Assembly: GCA_004352715.1 (NCBI GenBank)
Contig: SCFE01000006.1
Coordinates: forward strand, 372,037-436,036
Direction: 5' to 3'
Origin: Hofstenia miamia
Lineage: Eukaryota; Xenacoelomorpha; Acoela
Length of the DNA: 64,000 bases
Part shown: piece after piece, positions 32,310-46,352 of the stretch
How the letters are laid out: every line of letters begins with the position of its first letter
How positions within the stretch are numbered: the first letter of the stretch is position 1
The notes under the pieces: model-generated
Seen by the model: the letters and a program-made list of their open reading frames with translations, nothing else
What the model was told of the DNA's origin: nothing
The model's database searches: none
Made by a program: the position numbers and the translations under genes

Positions 32310-32690
32310 ACCCTAAATTACGTACCTAAGCCCTTCAGATTTTTTCCTTTGGGGTATTCTTAAGAACAGAGTCTACGCAAAGGAATCCAGAACCACCACG
32401 GAACTCAAGGAAGCCATCAGGGAGGAGATAAGAGCCATTACCAACTCAGTCTGTAAAAAACGTCATAGACAACTTTGTGCTGTTCCTCAAGAAATGCACG
32501 GAGCTAAGTGGAGGCCATCTAGAACAGATGCTGTAGAACGGAGAAAAAAGGCCAAAGGTCCTAGTGTTTTGATGTAATGTTTTGAATATAATAAACTAGT
32601 TATGACCAAAGTTTCATTTCATTCAAACAAAACACTAAGAAGCGGGGCCTAATTAGAGTTGGGGCCCGGTTTTTTGTGTCACCCTGTATA
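32310..32690 (+). pseudogene. Mariner-type transposase C-terminus with 3' end
   Basis: From about 32331 the plus frame reads PSDFFLWGILKNRVYAKESR, then TTTELKEAIREEIRAITNSV. A frameshift near 32450 moves to NVIDNFVLFLKKCTELSGGH. This is the usual end of mariner-like transposases (D.FLWG.LK..VY....T...LK..I...). The element ends at GTGTCACCCTGTATATA (to 32691), whose reverse complement TACAGGGTGACAC is a typical mariner terminus. The upstream part is missing; sequence before about 32320 is unrelated. Confidence 0.7.
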
Positions 32691-33769
32691 TAGATTTACG
32701 TATTGCAATACATGGAAAAACGAATAAATTCTAAGATTTCGAAGTTGTAGGATTTAAAAAATAAGAAGTTTAAGTTCAGATTTTAAATATGAAGATGAAA
32801 ATCGTTTGAAACTGTGTGTCAATTAAGAAACTGTAAATGTCATTCTAATTAGAAATATATGGCTTTTCAATCATATATTTAAAATAGTAAATGCATTGCA
32901 AATTGCAAAGTTTTCTATGAAACTAGAATTTTAGGATGGATAATTCATTTAGGCGTCTGTTACCAATTGTATTGCGAACTTTAGAACTGAAGGATCATGT
33001 TACACTCGTGGGTGGTATTGTATAATTAATTTTAGAATTAATTTGAGAAAGTATGTTTATTACAGTATTTTCAATAGATGTTAATAAGAGACATAGCTTA
33101 GATATCCAAATTAAATTATTGAAACTGATCTTACATTCTGGTGGAGAGAGCGGTATTTGCAATGTATACCTCAATATAATGATTCTCGCTTTACCGGAGC
33201 AAATGAGCCTCACTACTTTTATCAAAATTGAAAAACTCCGAACTATTATGGAATGACCCTGCAGTAGCTATTAACATTATAATGAACAAGCTAGCAAAAT
33301 CGACCCGCTAACAATTATGCATTTAACAACAAACAATAGCACGTATATCCATCTGGACTATAATGTTAGATCAATGCTAACTGTTTATCATTATTCGTTT
33401 TGTCTTAAAACAAGGAAAACTAAAGATCTTTAGTTGTCCTTGTTATAGTTAAAGAAAATGGCAAGATATGCTAATATCTTGCATTTTATCAGCATATCAA
33501 AAGACAAATGTCTAGAGTAAACAATTTGAAAATGACGGATTAAGCGATTAATTAACCGATCCTGGAAAAAATATTTAAACGCTTATAACTCAAGAACTAA
33601 TAAAGATATCCAGAATCTTAAAGCACTGGCTGAAAGAAGAGTATGTCCTCTTTCATTTTCATTCTTAAACCGCGAACTGACGTGTCATTGTAGGAAGTCT
33701 CCAGTCGCAGACGCAGCGCCCTCTGACTTAGCGCATGGCAGGCCTCATGTGCTTTAAATCTTATATTTA

Positions 33770-34620
33770 CCTAAACCTTAGACCAAGGCTAGACTAGGTG
33801 ATTGGTTAAAAGTGATCTGTCACTTTTGAAAGCGTTGCATGTCTAACCACCCGAGGTAATTAGCGATGTGACGATCACGAAGAAATCGTGATGTTCGATT
33901 TCATTTGTGATTGGTGTGCAGAGCGCGTAGTCTAACCACACTTTATTTGTGATTATCCTGTAACAATTACTAAAAGTGATTTGCGTAGCAATTTAAAAGG
34001 CTTCAATAGGCGTTGTGCCAAACTGAAATTCATCAAATTATATTATTATGATATGTATTATATTTATATGGACAGTTTTTTATTTAAAAAAATATTTACC
34101 TTGCATTATTATATAATTATCCGGTATGTTCAATTCAGTATTCCCCCGTCAGGTTTTTAAATTTGATTTTAACTGGATAAATCAAGAAATTGTTCTTAAA
34201 AAATTGAAAATTTTAAAATCTAGGATCGTGAAATGCATTTTTAGGGTGTATTTTCTCAATATTTTAAATATTTTTGGCGGGCTTCACCCTGCATTGAGTC
34301 AGAAAATCCTGCGTAGGCCTCTGCACTATCCGAATTCCATCCTTACTAATAACTGATGAAGGCATTAATGCGTAAGAGCTGAAATTTGTTAAAACATGCT
34401 TTACAGATAACACTATGTCAAGTTCACCAATAATTGTACATTTAATCATAATTTTAGAGATTAATTTTACTAGTCAGAAATTCTAGTTATTTCTTTACAA
34501 AAACATTGCTCATGCGCCACAAATCACCCAGTGTAACCACTCTAATGTGATTGGTAAGCTGTTTCCATCACAACAACAATTATAATTGCATTGCAGTCTA
34601 ACCGAGGCCTTAGGTTCAGG
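33770..34620. mobile_element. Possible inverted-repeat element containing a dispersed repeat
   Basis: CTAAACCTTAGACCAAGGCTAGACT (33771-33795) is imperfectly inverted at 34595-34619 (AGTCTAACCGAGGCCTTAGG...). Short GTGATTGGT/ACCAATCAC-type words recur near both ends. No target duplication identified. The interior at 34126-34300 resembles the MITE at 48522-48733. Confidence 0.4.
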
Positions 34621-35828
34621 GAAATTAAATTTTTTTAAAAAAATTGGAATTTTCAATGAAATATAGTTAATATTTTCAAGTACTTTTGGCACAGCACTTT
34701 ATTACAAATTTTCAACATTACATGCTATGTCTCACGATTTCCAAATCTCAGAGAAAATTTTTTATAATGAAATAATTTTTGGAACCCAATGAAGAACTAT
34801 ATATAACTGGCTGACAAAAATTTACAAACTTAGAACTGAACATCAAAAGAACACAGGTTAGCCTGCTTGAAACTTAGTATTTTGCTACGATTGTATTTAG
34901 CTNGATTTGCGTAGCAATTTAAAAGGCTTCAATAGGCGTTGTGCCAAACTGAAATTCATCAAATTATATTATTATGATATGTATTATATTTATATGGACA
35001 GTTTTTTATTTAAAAAAATATTTACCTTGCATTATTATATAATTATCCGGTATGTTCAATTCAGTATTCCCCCGTCAGGTTTTTAAATTTGATTTTAACT
35101 GGATAAATCAAGAAATTGTTCTTAAAAAATTGAAAATTTTAAAATCTAGGATCGTGAAATGCATTTTTAGGGTGTATTTTCTCAATATTTTAAATATTTT
35201 TGGCGGGCTTCACCCTGCATTGAGTCAGAAAATCCTGCGTAGGCCTCTGCACTATCCGAATTCCATCCTTACTAATAACTGATGAAGGCATTAATGCGTA
35301 AGAGCTGAAATTTGTTAAAACATGCTTTACAGATAACACTATGTCAAGTTCACCAATAATTGTACATTTAATCATAATTTTAGAGATTAATTTTACTAGT
35401 CAGAAATTCTAGTTATTTCTTTACAAAAACATTGCTCATGCGCCACAAATCACCCAGTGTAACCACTCTAATGTGATTGGTAAGCTGTTTCCATCACAAC
35501 AACAATTATAATTGCATTGCAGTCTAACCGAGGCCTTAGGTTCAGGGAAATTAAATTTTTTTAAAAAAATTGGAATTTTCAATGAAATATAGTTAATATT
35601 TTCAAGTACTTTTGGCACAGCACTTTATTACAAATTTTCAACATTACATGCTATGTCTCACGATTTCCAAATCTCAGAGAAAATTTTTTATAATGAAATA
35701 ATTTTTGGAACCCAATGAAGAACTATATATAACTGGCTGACAAAAATTTACAAACTTAGAACTGAACATCAAAAGAACACAGGTTAGCCTGCTTGAAACT
35801 TAGTATTTTGCTACGATTGTATTTAGCT
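33978..35828. repeat. Exact 925-bp direct duplicate separated by one N
   Basis: 33978-34902 and 34904-35828 are identical as far as I can compare, including all small ORFs shifted by exactly 926 bp, with a single N at 34903. An adjacent perfect duplicate at a 1-N join is almost certainly an unmerged contig overlap. Confidence 0.92.
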
Positions 35829-35867
35829 TTTAAAACAGCTTAAAGCGTTTTCGAATATGAAAAATAA

Positions 35868-36121
35868 AGTTTCCTAATGAACTCATCGGGAATTGAATAC
35901 CAAATTGACTTTGAAGCCTTCCAACGTTCTTTTAGATTTCTTGGGTGATTCTTCAGAACCTAACCTTTCACACTAGCAAACAATAATCCAAAGAAAGTTA
36001 AATAACGCACATGAACTGGCAATTCAGGAAGAAGTGGCACCCCCATGTCTTTCATAAAATGTCTAGCAATCTTCGCAATGTGTACAAGAGCACTTTCTAG
36101 GTGAAAAAATTTGGCTTCTCT
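35868..36121 (-). pseudogene. Tc1-like transposase C-terminal fragment
   Basis: Minus frame: HIAKIARHFMKDMGVPLLP followed by ELPVHVRYLTFFGLLFASVK, a stop, then KNHPRNLKERWKASKSIWYS and IPDEFIRKLY. This aligns with the Tc1 end block H.AKIAR.F..DMGV..LPWPAHSPDLNPIENLWG.LK...K..P.NL.EL...W..IP. The SPDLNPIE portion is scrambled, so the catalytic acidic residue is lost. Confidence 0.7.
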
Positions 36122-39100
36122 GATTGCTCAAGGTTGTGCATGTAGTTCCCCGCATTAAGATTTATTTCCAACCGAACAGGTTTCTAGTACTATCACTTCT
36201 GATGACGCTCAAACCATTAACAAAAAAACCAACAATCTTGTTAGTGTTATTGGTATATTAAGGTTAAACGAGATTTTTTGTTGGAGGTTGTCTCACATAT
36301 ATCGTTTTACTGATTATAAAGCTCAATATTTGCTTCATCTGATAAACTAATGCGTTGAAATTCTATCATCGAGATCTGACACTGTTATTTGCAAAATGAC
36401 ATCATTCGTTTTGCTGTGATTCTCTTAAAAATGCTTGATTTACTGCCAAACTACCACCCAGATTAAATATATTTAAAAAACTTACACTGGACGGAGGGTG
36501 TCTAAATTATATAGAGCCCCTTGACTGAACACATCCTAAAGAAGTTTCAGAGGTCCACTTTGAGTGAAGTTGACGGGTAATGATGTGTGGTTTGGTTTTT
36601 GACTGACCGCCAGTTTGTTTCTTGGTGAAAGCCGCCTCTCTAAGTTGTAGGCACTAATTGTTCGGGGATACCGAAGTTTTAATATCGTCAAATCACACGA
36701 TATTTTGTAATGAGTCTTGCATTGCTTTTTCAAATGAATCACAACCTCTCACTTCTCAGTAGTGAATTGTTTACTTGGAATTACACTAACAAATTGTATC
36801 AGTAGTGAAATTAGCCCTAATATTATAGATTTATACAATTTCACAATGCAAAGAGAACTTTCTGTTAAAGGTTCCAATTTTAAATTCAATGTTCAGATGA
36901 ACAAAATATAAATAAAGAGCCTGCAATTCAAGATGTATTGCGCAATTGAAAAAAATTGTTATTATTTTGACTAACATTACGACCTCAGTTGGCTGCATTA
37001 AAGTAATAAGGCAGTTGTTTTCAACTTCACAAAAGTAACAATTTACAAATGTTGAACATTGGTTCCAACATTCAATTCGTACACTGTACTTTATTTTGAA
37101 ATAAACAGGAAATTATTGAAAATGGACGTAGAAAATGTAAGAAATATAAATTTTTTTAAAATGTGAGAAATAGGAAAGACCTATTTTATTGAAAATGGAT
37201 TTCCTCTCAAGGATGAATTGTGACTTGCTATAAAAAGGACAGAATTTGCAAAATACGCAGGAAACTAATACCAACCTGAGGAATTTCATGGCAATCAAAA
37301 TGCAGCACACTCAAGCAATATAGGACCACTTGGATTCCTTGTACATAACAAATGAGAGTAATACCATTTTACCACATCCAATTAACTGTAGATATTGCAA
37401 ATCCATATTAATCAACAATTTGCTACATCGCCTATGATTAAGTAGGTTACATTTTAAAATATCAAATCAATGAAGTTTACATTTAATTGCCGTTTACACG
37501 ATAAGTTTTTCCTGTTACGTCGTATTTTATTTATGAAGCAATGATCAGATTAACTAATTATCGATTGCGTACCTCTTTCCTGATGTCTGTTTCGTGTTTA
37601 CTACATCAATATTATTATGTAATGGGGCTTGCAAACGTTTTTATAGAAAGGGTAGTTACAGCGAGTAGTGCCGTTGGTTGATTTTAAGTTGAAATAGCCT
37701 TCTTCCTTCAAACAGACTTCCGGTTTAACTAACAAAATTCTTAAGGGATTCTTACTTTGTGTTCGCACCATAGAAATTATTTATGAAAAAATCACTGAGG
37801 ATCAATTTCGGCAATTTTACGAATGACTTAGGAATAAAAAATATTACAAAATGGTGAAGATTGAGCAGTATTTTACAACATTTTTCGATTATTTTTATCC
37901 AACGATTTAACTCACTCATTTCAAATGCTTAGATATGTTAGTTATTCATCCTGTTTCATTTTAATACCTTGCTTTAAATGCTACTAGTTTAGATACCATA
38001 CCTACAAAATATCCGACTTAACTCTTACCATAGTCATTATTATTTATTAGATGCCGGCTCTTACACATGAGTTTGAGAAAAAGCTAAGAATGTAAACTTG
38101 ATATTAAGAGAATCGCGAGGCTAAAACTTGTCATAGGATGTACTGTTCGCATTATTGGTTTTGTGAGCGGTTAATCCTCCATTATTTCATTTATTGATGA
38201 CTCATGAACAAAATGACAACACATGGGTATCCAAGAGGAATGAGTATATCATTTAAGAAGAAATCTAAGCGTTAACCCAACGTTCCCATTCATGGAGACA
38301 TTACAAAAGAAAAACAGATGATGTTTATCAATCACAGAAATCGATGTAACCGATGTTGAAGAAACAATCACACTGAGATTTTCTCAAGACACTAATAGAA
38401 CAACGGATAGTGAAAAGACATGTTTTAACTTTAATAGAAAGCAAGTTCTCTAAATGCCTTACTATTAGCATTTGTCAAAATTATTAATACATTAAAAATG
38501 TCTTATTTATACCCATGAATATGCAGATTTGCACCAAAATTAGTATCAATGTACCTTATAAATATACACTATAATAAATATGTCTTAATAGATGCCATGA
38601 AAACATGATTCCTCATCATCTAATTACATAACTCCAACCAATTGCGGATGAAAGTGGTAAAACTTTAATAAATTAAATTTTAAGAGATGTCTAAGAACTA
38701 CGTATGCAAAAAACTTGAAATTTTTCAACAATATTAATAAAAAATAAAATAATGGGTCGCAGTGTTTAATTTATGAACCAAAAGACTCAACCATAATCAA
38801 CATTTCAATGGTCTCGAAGTAAAAACCTATTGAAAGCATTACGTTTACCTAACATTAAGCCTTCCAGGAGTTTAGGAGCTATAAAAATCACAATGATTAA
38901 AATTGAAATAAAATTTTTCATAATATTTAGCAACAACCATGTACACGGGAAACGAACATGTCAATCTCTGAATTAAGCTTTTAAAATAAGCACTCTTGGA
39001 ATTTAATCGCAAGAAATACAGTTAAACGGTTTTCATATCAAGAATCATTTTCTTTGTTAGAATAGAAAGGAAAATTAGGGAGGCAATTAAATATTAAAAT

Positions 39101-42100
39101 TGCACACCTGTTTGGTGATATTTATTTAGGAAAATTGAATGGCGAAATAACTCGATCCATTTAAATATAGCTGCTTTGTTACACAAGACAAAAGAAAATT
39201 ATAATAATAGTAGTAGACAAAGAATGTCTGCAACGGAATCAATCAATTCAAACGTCGATCTGAACATACCTGCAACTACATGTCTAGAATTTGTGACTAT
39301 GCCTTAGAATCATCTGCAATCGATTACTTGAATGAATGGCATTCCACACACTGTAAATAGTAGAAATACAAAACATTGACATGGCCAAGCAGTAATTTGC
39401 AGAAGAGAATGGTCTTTAGATTATTAATGATGTGGAAATCGCCATGCAAAAAAAGCATTCTAACTGAACAAATATCATTTGAAGGATCTCTAAGACCTGG
39501 ATAGGCCTGAAAATCTTAACATGTAGAAAAAATAAAATATCAATAATCTTCAAACTAAGTAATAAATTATAAACGCAAAACTTTAGTATTTATGTTCAAG
39601 TGCATTTTGATTAGTCAAATTTTTTGATGTGTTGAGTGCTCAGCAACCAATAAACAAATAAGTATTCATAAAGCAGCTAAAATTGCTAGAACATGAGTAT
39701 GAATATAAGAGTTAGACAAAAAATAAGACTGTAAAGAAAATTGATTAGCTAGTATATATAAAATATCCAATCAAATTGGATAACGTTCTTAAAAAGTAAG
39801 TCCAATATTGATTTCGGGCTTAATTTCAATTTTTATGCTTACGGTATTTGTTTTGTTTAACACTAAACTGCTTCAAGCAACTATAAAATTGCAGAATTTA
39901 TTTTACACTTTTCGATCAATTTTGTTGAAACCTGCTGCGAAGTTTGGATATAGACGTATCCATAGGTGCTTCCATTTAATGGTGATGGTGAATAGTTATA
40001 CGAAATTTTTTTTGATGTGCCTGCAAAAGACTAACCGTTTTCAATGAAAAATCCGAATTTTAAAAAACCTTCAAATTTTTCGCAAACCTAATAAAGGTTC
40101 AGGTAATAACAAGATGAAAAAAATCATTTTCTGTAAATGGATCATCCAAGCTCCATTCAAGTGTGCTTCACAAAGTTTAATGTCGTGGCGCCTTTATCCT
40201 CTGTCTTTCAGATTTTAAATCCTGCTATCATCTCTTTACACCCACATGCTCCACCCACTAACTTCCACTGAAGTCAAAAGAAATTTCTCGAAATATCAAA
40301 AATGACTAACCAAGTTGCGAGAAATAATGACATTTGAGCATATTAAAAAATATTTAGAGTAATAAATTTACTTGTTGTCAAGCGAGAGACATTTTTTAAT
40401 AATCACTTTAAAAACAATATTTCAGCTGATACACTAGATCCTACAACATGCAATATGTTTTTAGCAAAAATTGCCAATATAGGAAGGGCAATTTGTTTTA
40501 ATAACACGCCATCAATCCAAAAAGATTTTATTTCATAGTTTGATAAACTATTGTATTGTGCTACATGTCTTCAATTGACTTAAGTCGTATTTAACATCAG
40601 AGTAGATGTTCCATGTTTTTATTTGAATAATTTGTTAAAATTAGAACAATAAATATTCTTTGTAATAATTTAACCGCCTGTTGAATACTAACCTGACTGA
40701 ACCGGCCCGAATTTAAAAACCGAATTAACAGGAGCGAATCTAGAACTGCTGCTTAAATAGAAAACATCAAGCCAATAAAATGTTAAGCATTTTATAGAAA
40801 TTTTCTTAAACTATGTTAGCTCCCTCCTAGAACTTCGGAAGGATTTCAATTTTGAAAAATAATTAAACTATTCATTATATTCAAAAATTCTTCTGTGTGA
40901 TACAGTTCTGAATGTCTCCTAAAAAGTTTTCACTTGCTAATCAATCATAAGATTCTGGTCACATTTTTCTCCATACAGTATCCTCTCGTATGATATAATC
41001 ATAAATTAGAATCCCCTAAGTAGAAAGAATGGGTAGGGTCTGGAAACTATATTAAACGTACTCAAATTTGTATATCATAAAATTCTAAAAAGATTGTTAA
41101 AAACAATGTGCACATACTTCAAACAACAATGAATTTAATTTAATTGTAATTTGTGAGTTAGAATTGATATTGTATGTAAGATAAAGTTACATGATGTCAA
41201 CAGTGACACATGACGTCCACAAATTAATACATTTCGCCATACAATGAATTATTCTACGTGTGCAACAGCGATTGTCGAATAGTATGTTACACTAAAGTGA
41301 ATTAGCTAATTTAAATAAAGTGAAATAAAATTAACATAAAAATTGGACAAATGAATTCGCATGGTGATAATATGACGTAATACAAGGAAATTATCCGATT
41401 TCAAAATTCAGAAAGGGCGAGTGAAATTAATAACTGCGTAAAGTGGACATCAATGTAGCTGGACTCTGCGACTCGTGATAAACAAATCTCGCGAGTAGGG
41501 TTTCAAAATTGAGTTGGAAATCGCATTCAGATTGTCACTCAGCATACATTAAAAATATGTTGAAATTGATATAATGGCAAACGCGAGTGCTTCTGTATAA
41601 TGCACTGATACACTAAAAAAGCTATTTGAAAGCGACTCCTATCCCAATCCTTAAAATATTTTATACATATACATATATTCATTTTTTGTACACCAATCTT
41701 TGATGTATAGCGATTACTGAATTATTTATTATTAATTAGTGAAGTACCTTATATTGCAAGGTATAAAATTAATTCCATTAATGAGCATACCCAAGACAGC
41801 ATCGCTCAGAAAATTAAATGATACCAATAACTAATTATATACAAATACCTTCAGCATAAATTCTGCAATATATTTAAAAAATTTGATAAACGCGTATTTT
41901 GACAGTAAAAAATATTTCATATTGACCTCTGTTAATCATATGCGTCTATTTTTTCATACATAACGCTTACTAAAACACTATTTATTTCCCCTCACCATTT
42001 AGTTCAGTATTAATTCACAAAGAACTAAAAATATTTTTAAATATTAGATATGGTGAATTGAATGCATTGTGCTTACAGAGTTAAGTATATAATCAGAGAG

Positions 42101-45100
42101 TGGTTTAAAACTTATCCAAACTTTGAAAACGGATATTGAAAGCCTTTTTGCACAACTACCAAGCATGCTCAAGAAATCGCATATTGTAAAGCTAGTTTTG
42201 TGTGACACTTAAAATTTCAAAATGGCTCATCAACAGACTTCAATGAAATAAAGCAAATACTTGATCATTATATTTTGACGACAATAGGAATACTTCATAA
42301 CTAATACATCAGCAGCAAGCACTGATTCAAAACAAGGAATTGCAAACAATTCAGCAACGGTTACTGAGCTTTACTATCTTTTCTAGGTTAATCAATGTCT
42401 CAAACACCACATAATTCATCTCCTCAATAGCCTCAATAGGAAACATACTTGTTCAAACAATTTCCAAAAGTTACAAGCAACTGCAAATGGTTATTTTGGT
42501 TAAACAAAGGTGGCATTGAGATTTCAAATTTCTCTTTGAATTCGCTAAAGCGAGTTATTAGATTTGAGTTTACATGATTAGAGGTGAATGTTTCATCGTC
42601 GAGGTTGAGCGAAAATGGAATTCTTGATTATCGTTTTGTCTTCTTGCATGCTTGCTAAGCCTGAACCACCTGATCATATTTATCAATGTTGACAAACAAT
42701 GCTATATGAATACATAAAAATGTATGTATCTTAAAATCTACAAAACAGCCACACATTGCAAAATAGGTTAGATAAGCCCAGGAGAATGACCTATAATAGA
42801 TTCAAAAAACACATGTTATTGAAGAACGCGTATTTAAATGCAAGGAAGAAATTTAGTTAACTTGAAAATTTTTATGAACATTCCTTTTAAAATAACTGTT
42901 GCATAAGACGTAGTTTAAACAACATTTGCGTTTCCCCTTTAAAAAACTTTTAGAAAAAAATCGACATATTTTTTCAAATTGTACAAACTAGTGGATTTAT
43001 ATTAAAAAATTACTATATGCTTGTTTCTAAATCTAAATTTTAGCAAAAAATACCAAGAATACCAAAATTAAAACATTAAGCATGTTCTTCACTTGAGTCT
43101 GTCTTGACTACAAGCAACAGGTATAGTGATCTTCAATTAAGGTGATAATCGAATTTGTATATTAAAAATTTTGCATTTTTACACGATGTTTTCCTTTGAA
43201 AAATTATTCTATATTACATCACTTTAAAGTAATAATTGTATCTCTATCACATTTCCAAAAATTAAAAGTTGTGAAAAGTGGTCCCCCCTTAAGATCCATT
43301 CAAATCTCTACAATAAAAAAGATAACTTTTGCATTAAAATTCAACCAAGTTTTATTGCAAAAGCGTTATTAAAAAATTGTACATGAAGAATATCGATTTT
43401 AAATAACAATCGAAATGAAAACAGTGCTTTTTCAAGCATATCCGAAGCACTATTTAATATTTCTAAAAATAGAAAACGAATTATCAATTGAATTATCTTA
43501 AATGCAAAATTCGAGTGCTTGTATCTCTAAACAATAGCATCAAGCAAATCTCTTAGGATAAAAACAATTACTTTAAAGAGGATAGCAATTGCAAGTACTT
43601 ATTCCTAAAAATAACGTTAAAATTTGTACAAAATTAAAACAATGTCAAATGATTGGACAGGACAAATTTTCAGTCTCCCACTAACATTTTTATTACAAAA
43701 TCCGACTTAACTCGTTTTCCCTAAATTAACTTAGTCTACGTTACAAAGCAATCTAAGTTCGAGGTTGACTTCTTAAAAAATAGGTCTGTTAATAATTTTC
43801 CAGTGCGAATGCTTAACTTATAGGTAGCCATTCTAATATATGCTTGGCTCTTTCGCTTCATATTGTTCATACTTAACTTGCTGTTATAAACAAAATAAAA
43901 TGTCTCTGAAACTGTTATTGTGCGTTATGTAACATTAATGCAAGATTTATAGCACCGATCACAATTAAGAATAGTTAATCAATTGAGTACAGTGACGTCA
44001 ACCAAATGAAATGTTCTTCCGTAGTAACGACTAAATTACATACTTAATGAACTAAGACATAACTTGAAGTAAACTGCATACATAGTATCAGGGCAGCAAG
44101 ATAACCCCCCAAATATTAAAGGAAATATAAAATAAGTAAGTCTCAACAATGCTAGTGATCGTGTAAAAAATGAAAGAAATTACGATCAAAGAAAAGCTTC
44201 TTAAAATAGTAGAAGTGTAGAGAGGAAGAGGTTGTCTTGCCCCCTTATCGAGCGGCCATGCTTAGTCAAGCCCATTTTTTCAATGCCAGTTTACTTCAGA
44301 TTTGAATGCCCGGGCTGGTTCAACAGTGACGATGCTGCTGAAAAGAGATAATAAATAAATATTTAACACAAGTAGTACTGCAGTGTAAGTAACGAATGTC
44401 GCATTACATTCGAAATCAAAGCCTGCTTAATCAACCGCAATTAGATTGTATTTTAAAACATGGTAAAAAATGTTTACTCAAAGTATGATGCTGAATATGT
44501 GAATAATTATGAGGTGATAACACAACACTATGAGATTTGACGATTTTGGAGAATACACAAGTTTTCAAAAACGATACTAAATCATTGGTGATAAAAGTAT
44601 TTGTGAAAAAAAATTCAAATCATGCAATTATTGATTCGTATTACAGTGTGACAACGATATATTTCAGCCGTTTCTTAGCTCTCTCAATTAGGGAATTCTA
44701 ACCTTCCCACGGGGCCATGTTAATATAATCAATTGATGCTCCAATTTTAATTAGTGAACAATCCATTAATAAAAATGAAAAAGCAAGTATTTAAAAACTA
44801 CAAATTAATTTACGAAAAAATTTAAAAGAAAAAGGAAATAGGTTATAGAGTTATCTAAAAATATAATTATTAAACTTTAGAAATTGACGAATACTCAATG
44901 CACTTTCTTAATTCAATTACTTTATAATGAATAGTATAGAAATATTTCTCGCATAAAAGAATTCTTATATAAAACAACATTCTTAATCCTGAGTAAAGCA
45001 TCTATTTCACTGATCAACAGCAAAATGGTCCTAACTTGATTTAGACAGTTAGTGATATAAATTTGTATAAATATGATCCTAATATTGTGATATTTCATTA

Positions 45101-45818
45101 AGTAAACTTCTAGTTTTCTCAAAATTATGTTGATAAAATCACACAATCTCGTTTTAATGTCGAATGATTAAGGTTCAACAGGACTTAAAATTACCTCTTT
45201 TAAGAAAACTATAATCTCAATTCCATATGAAGACAAATGACGAAAAAATAAAAATATTGGTAATTTTTATTGCACTAAATTCTCTATATCACATTTTAAA
45301 TATGGGGGAAAATGTCAAGCTTACTAAAACTTGGAGTAATACAAGAAACCTGAGAACAGATTTGGATTTAGGTCATTGCTTTCAGTAGGAATCACCTATT
45401 TTTTCATCAGAAAAATAAAAATTGCTTTTTTGTTCGCCAGTGTTGTTTATTATTCACAATCGAAATTGTTTTCTACACAAGGGGTCCAAAAAGTTCCGCA
45501 TATGTGCAACAAATTACTTGTCATCGGCTTCCATTGGAAGAATTTGTAAACCAATCATCCACATAGAATATGATAGCTTTTGGAACCCAAGTTTTGATCA
45601 GCACAAACTTGAGATAAATTTTGGAAGAGATGTACTGTAAAAACTTCGTGCAATTCGCCTAATTATCGCCGCAAACCCATTCACGATCAACGAATAATAA
45701 TCAGAATCATGCCATTCTGGGTTTAAAGAAAGAAAATGTACATTTTTAAATTATAAATTATTCAATTGAATAGTTGAGGATGAACCGCTTTTAAAAGGCC
45801 TGTTTTTAGATAAAGAAT
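36122..45818. other. Long intergenic stretch without a supported gene
   Basis: Nearly 10 kb of AT-rich sequence with only short, unconvincing ORFs. A dispersed repeat (42220-42400) also occurs at 54263-54455. A slightly GC-richer patch at 44220-44345 shows no consistent frame. I see no RNA gene, microsatellite of note or element boundary in the remainder. Confidence 0.55.
42220..42400 (+). repeat. Dispersed repeat, copy A
   Basis: AATGGCTCATCAACAGACTT, then GGAATACTTCATAACTAATA, CATCAGCAGC and AAGGAATTGCAAACAATTCA appear in the same order and spacing at 54263-54455 with moderate divergence. Identity of the family unknown. Confidence 0.65.
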
Positions 45819-46091
45819 CAGGCGCGTACCTAGCAATTTATATGGGGGGGTCGGATTTTTCTGAAAAGGGCATTTCTATTCTTTTTTTACAAAAAATGAA
45901 AAAGTTGTTTTTTAGTGATGTGCATATTAACAATCATGGTTCACTAATGTAATACATATAATATAAAATATGAAAATTTTATAACACCACGCACGTGGAA
46001 TAACAAATATGGTTTACCATATGTAACTTTAATTCCAAAAAGGGCATGTCATCTAAAAAGGGGGGTCGTTGGGCCCCTAGGTACGCGCCTG
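45819..46091. mobile_element. MITE of the CAGGCGCG family, copy 1
   Basis: 273 bp bounded by CAGGCGCGTACCTAG and CTAGGTACGCGCCTG, perfect 15-bp inverted ends, with further pairing of GGGGGGTCG-type sequence just inside. Two more copies occur at 50327 and 53474. No 8-bp target duplication is visible. Its right flank (46092-46352) is identical to that of copy 3. Confidence 0.85.
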
Positions 46092-46352
46092 CGAATTACA
46101 TAAAGCTACAATAAAAACGACATTTCAGAAAACACATCCTTAGGACGCATAAAATAAAATATATGACCAATTTTACATACTAAAGGATACTTCTAAAATC
46201 TCATTTGTCGAAAAAATGCTTCGCAATTTTTGCAGAAAGTGATAATTCTCTTTCTATTCACAGCAATACTATATTGTTTAGAGAAGAATATGGATCACCA
46301 ATAACTATATATATAGATCAAGTAATAAAAAAACTCATTTAGCCTCCGTATG
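46092..46352. repeat. 261-bp segment repeated at 53747-54007
   Basis: Identical to the right flank of MITE copy 3 and ends exactly at the 1000-N gap, whereas the copy at 53747 continues into new sequence after 54007. Confidence 0.88.

Noticed and set aside
44220-44345. GC-richer patch with possible splice sites on the minus strand
   Set aside because: A 45-bp AG...GT interval exists but no frame is conserved or recognisable, and there is no neighbouring exon.
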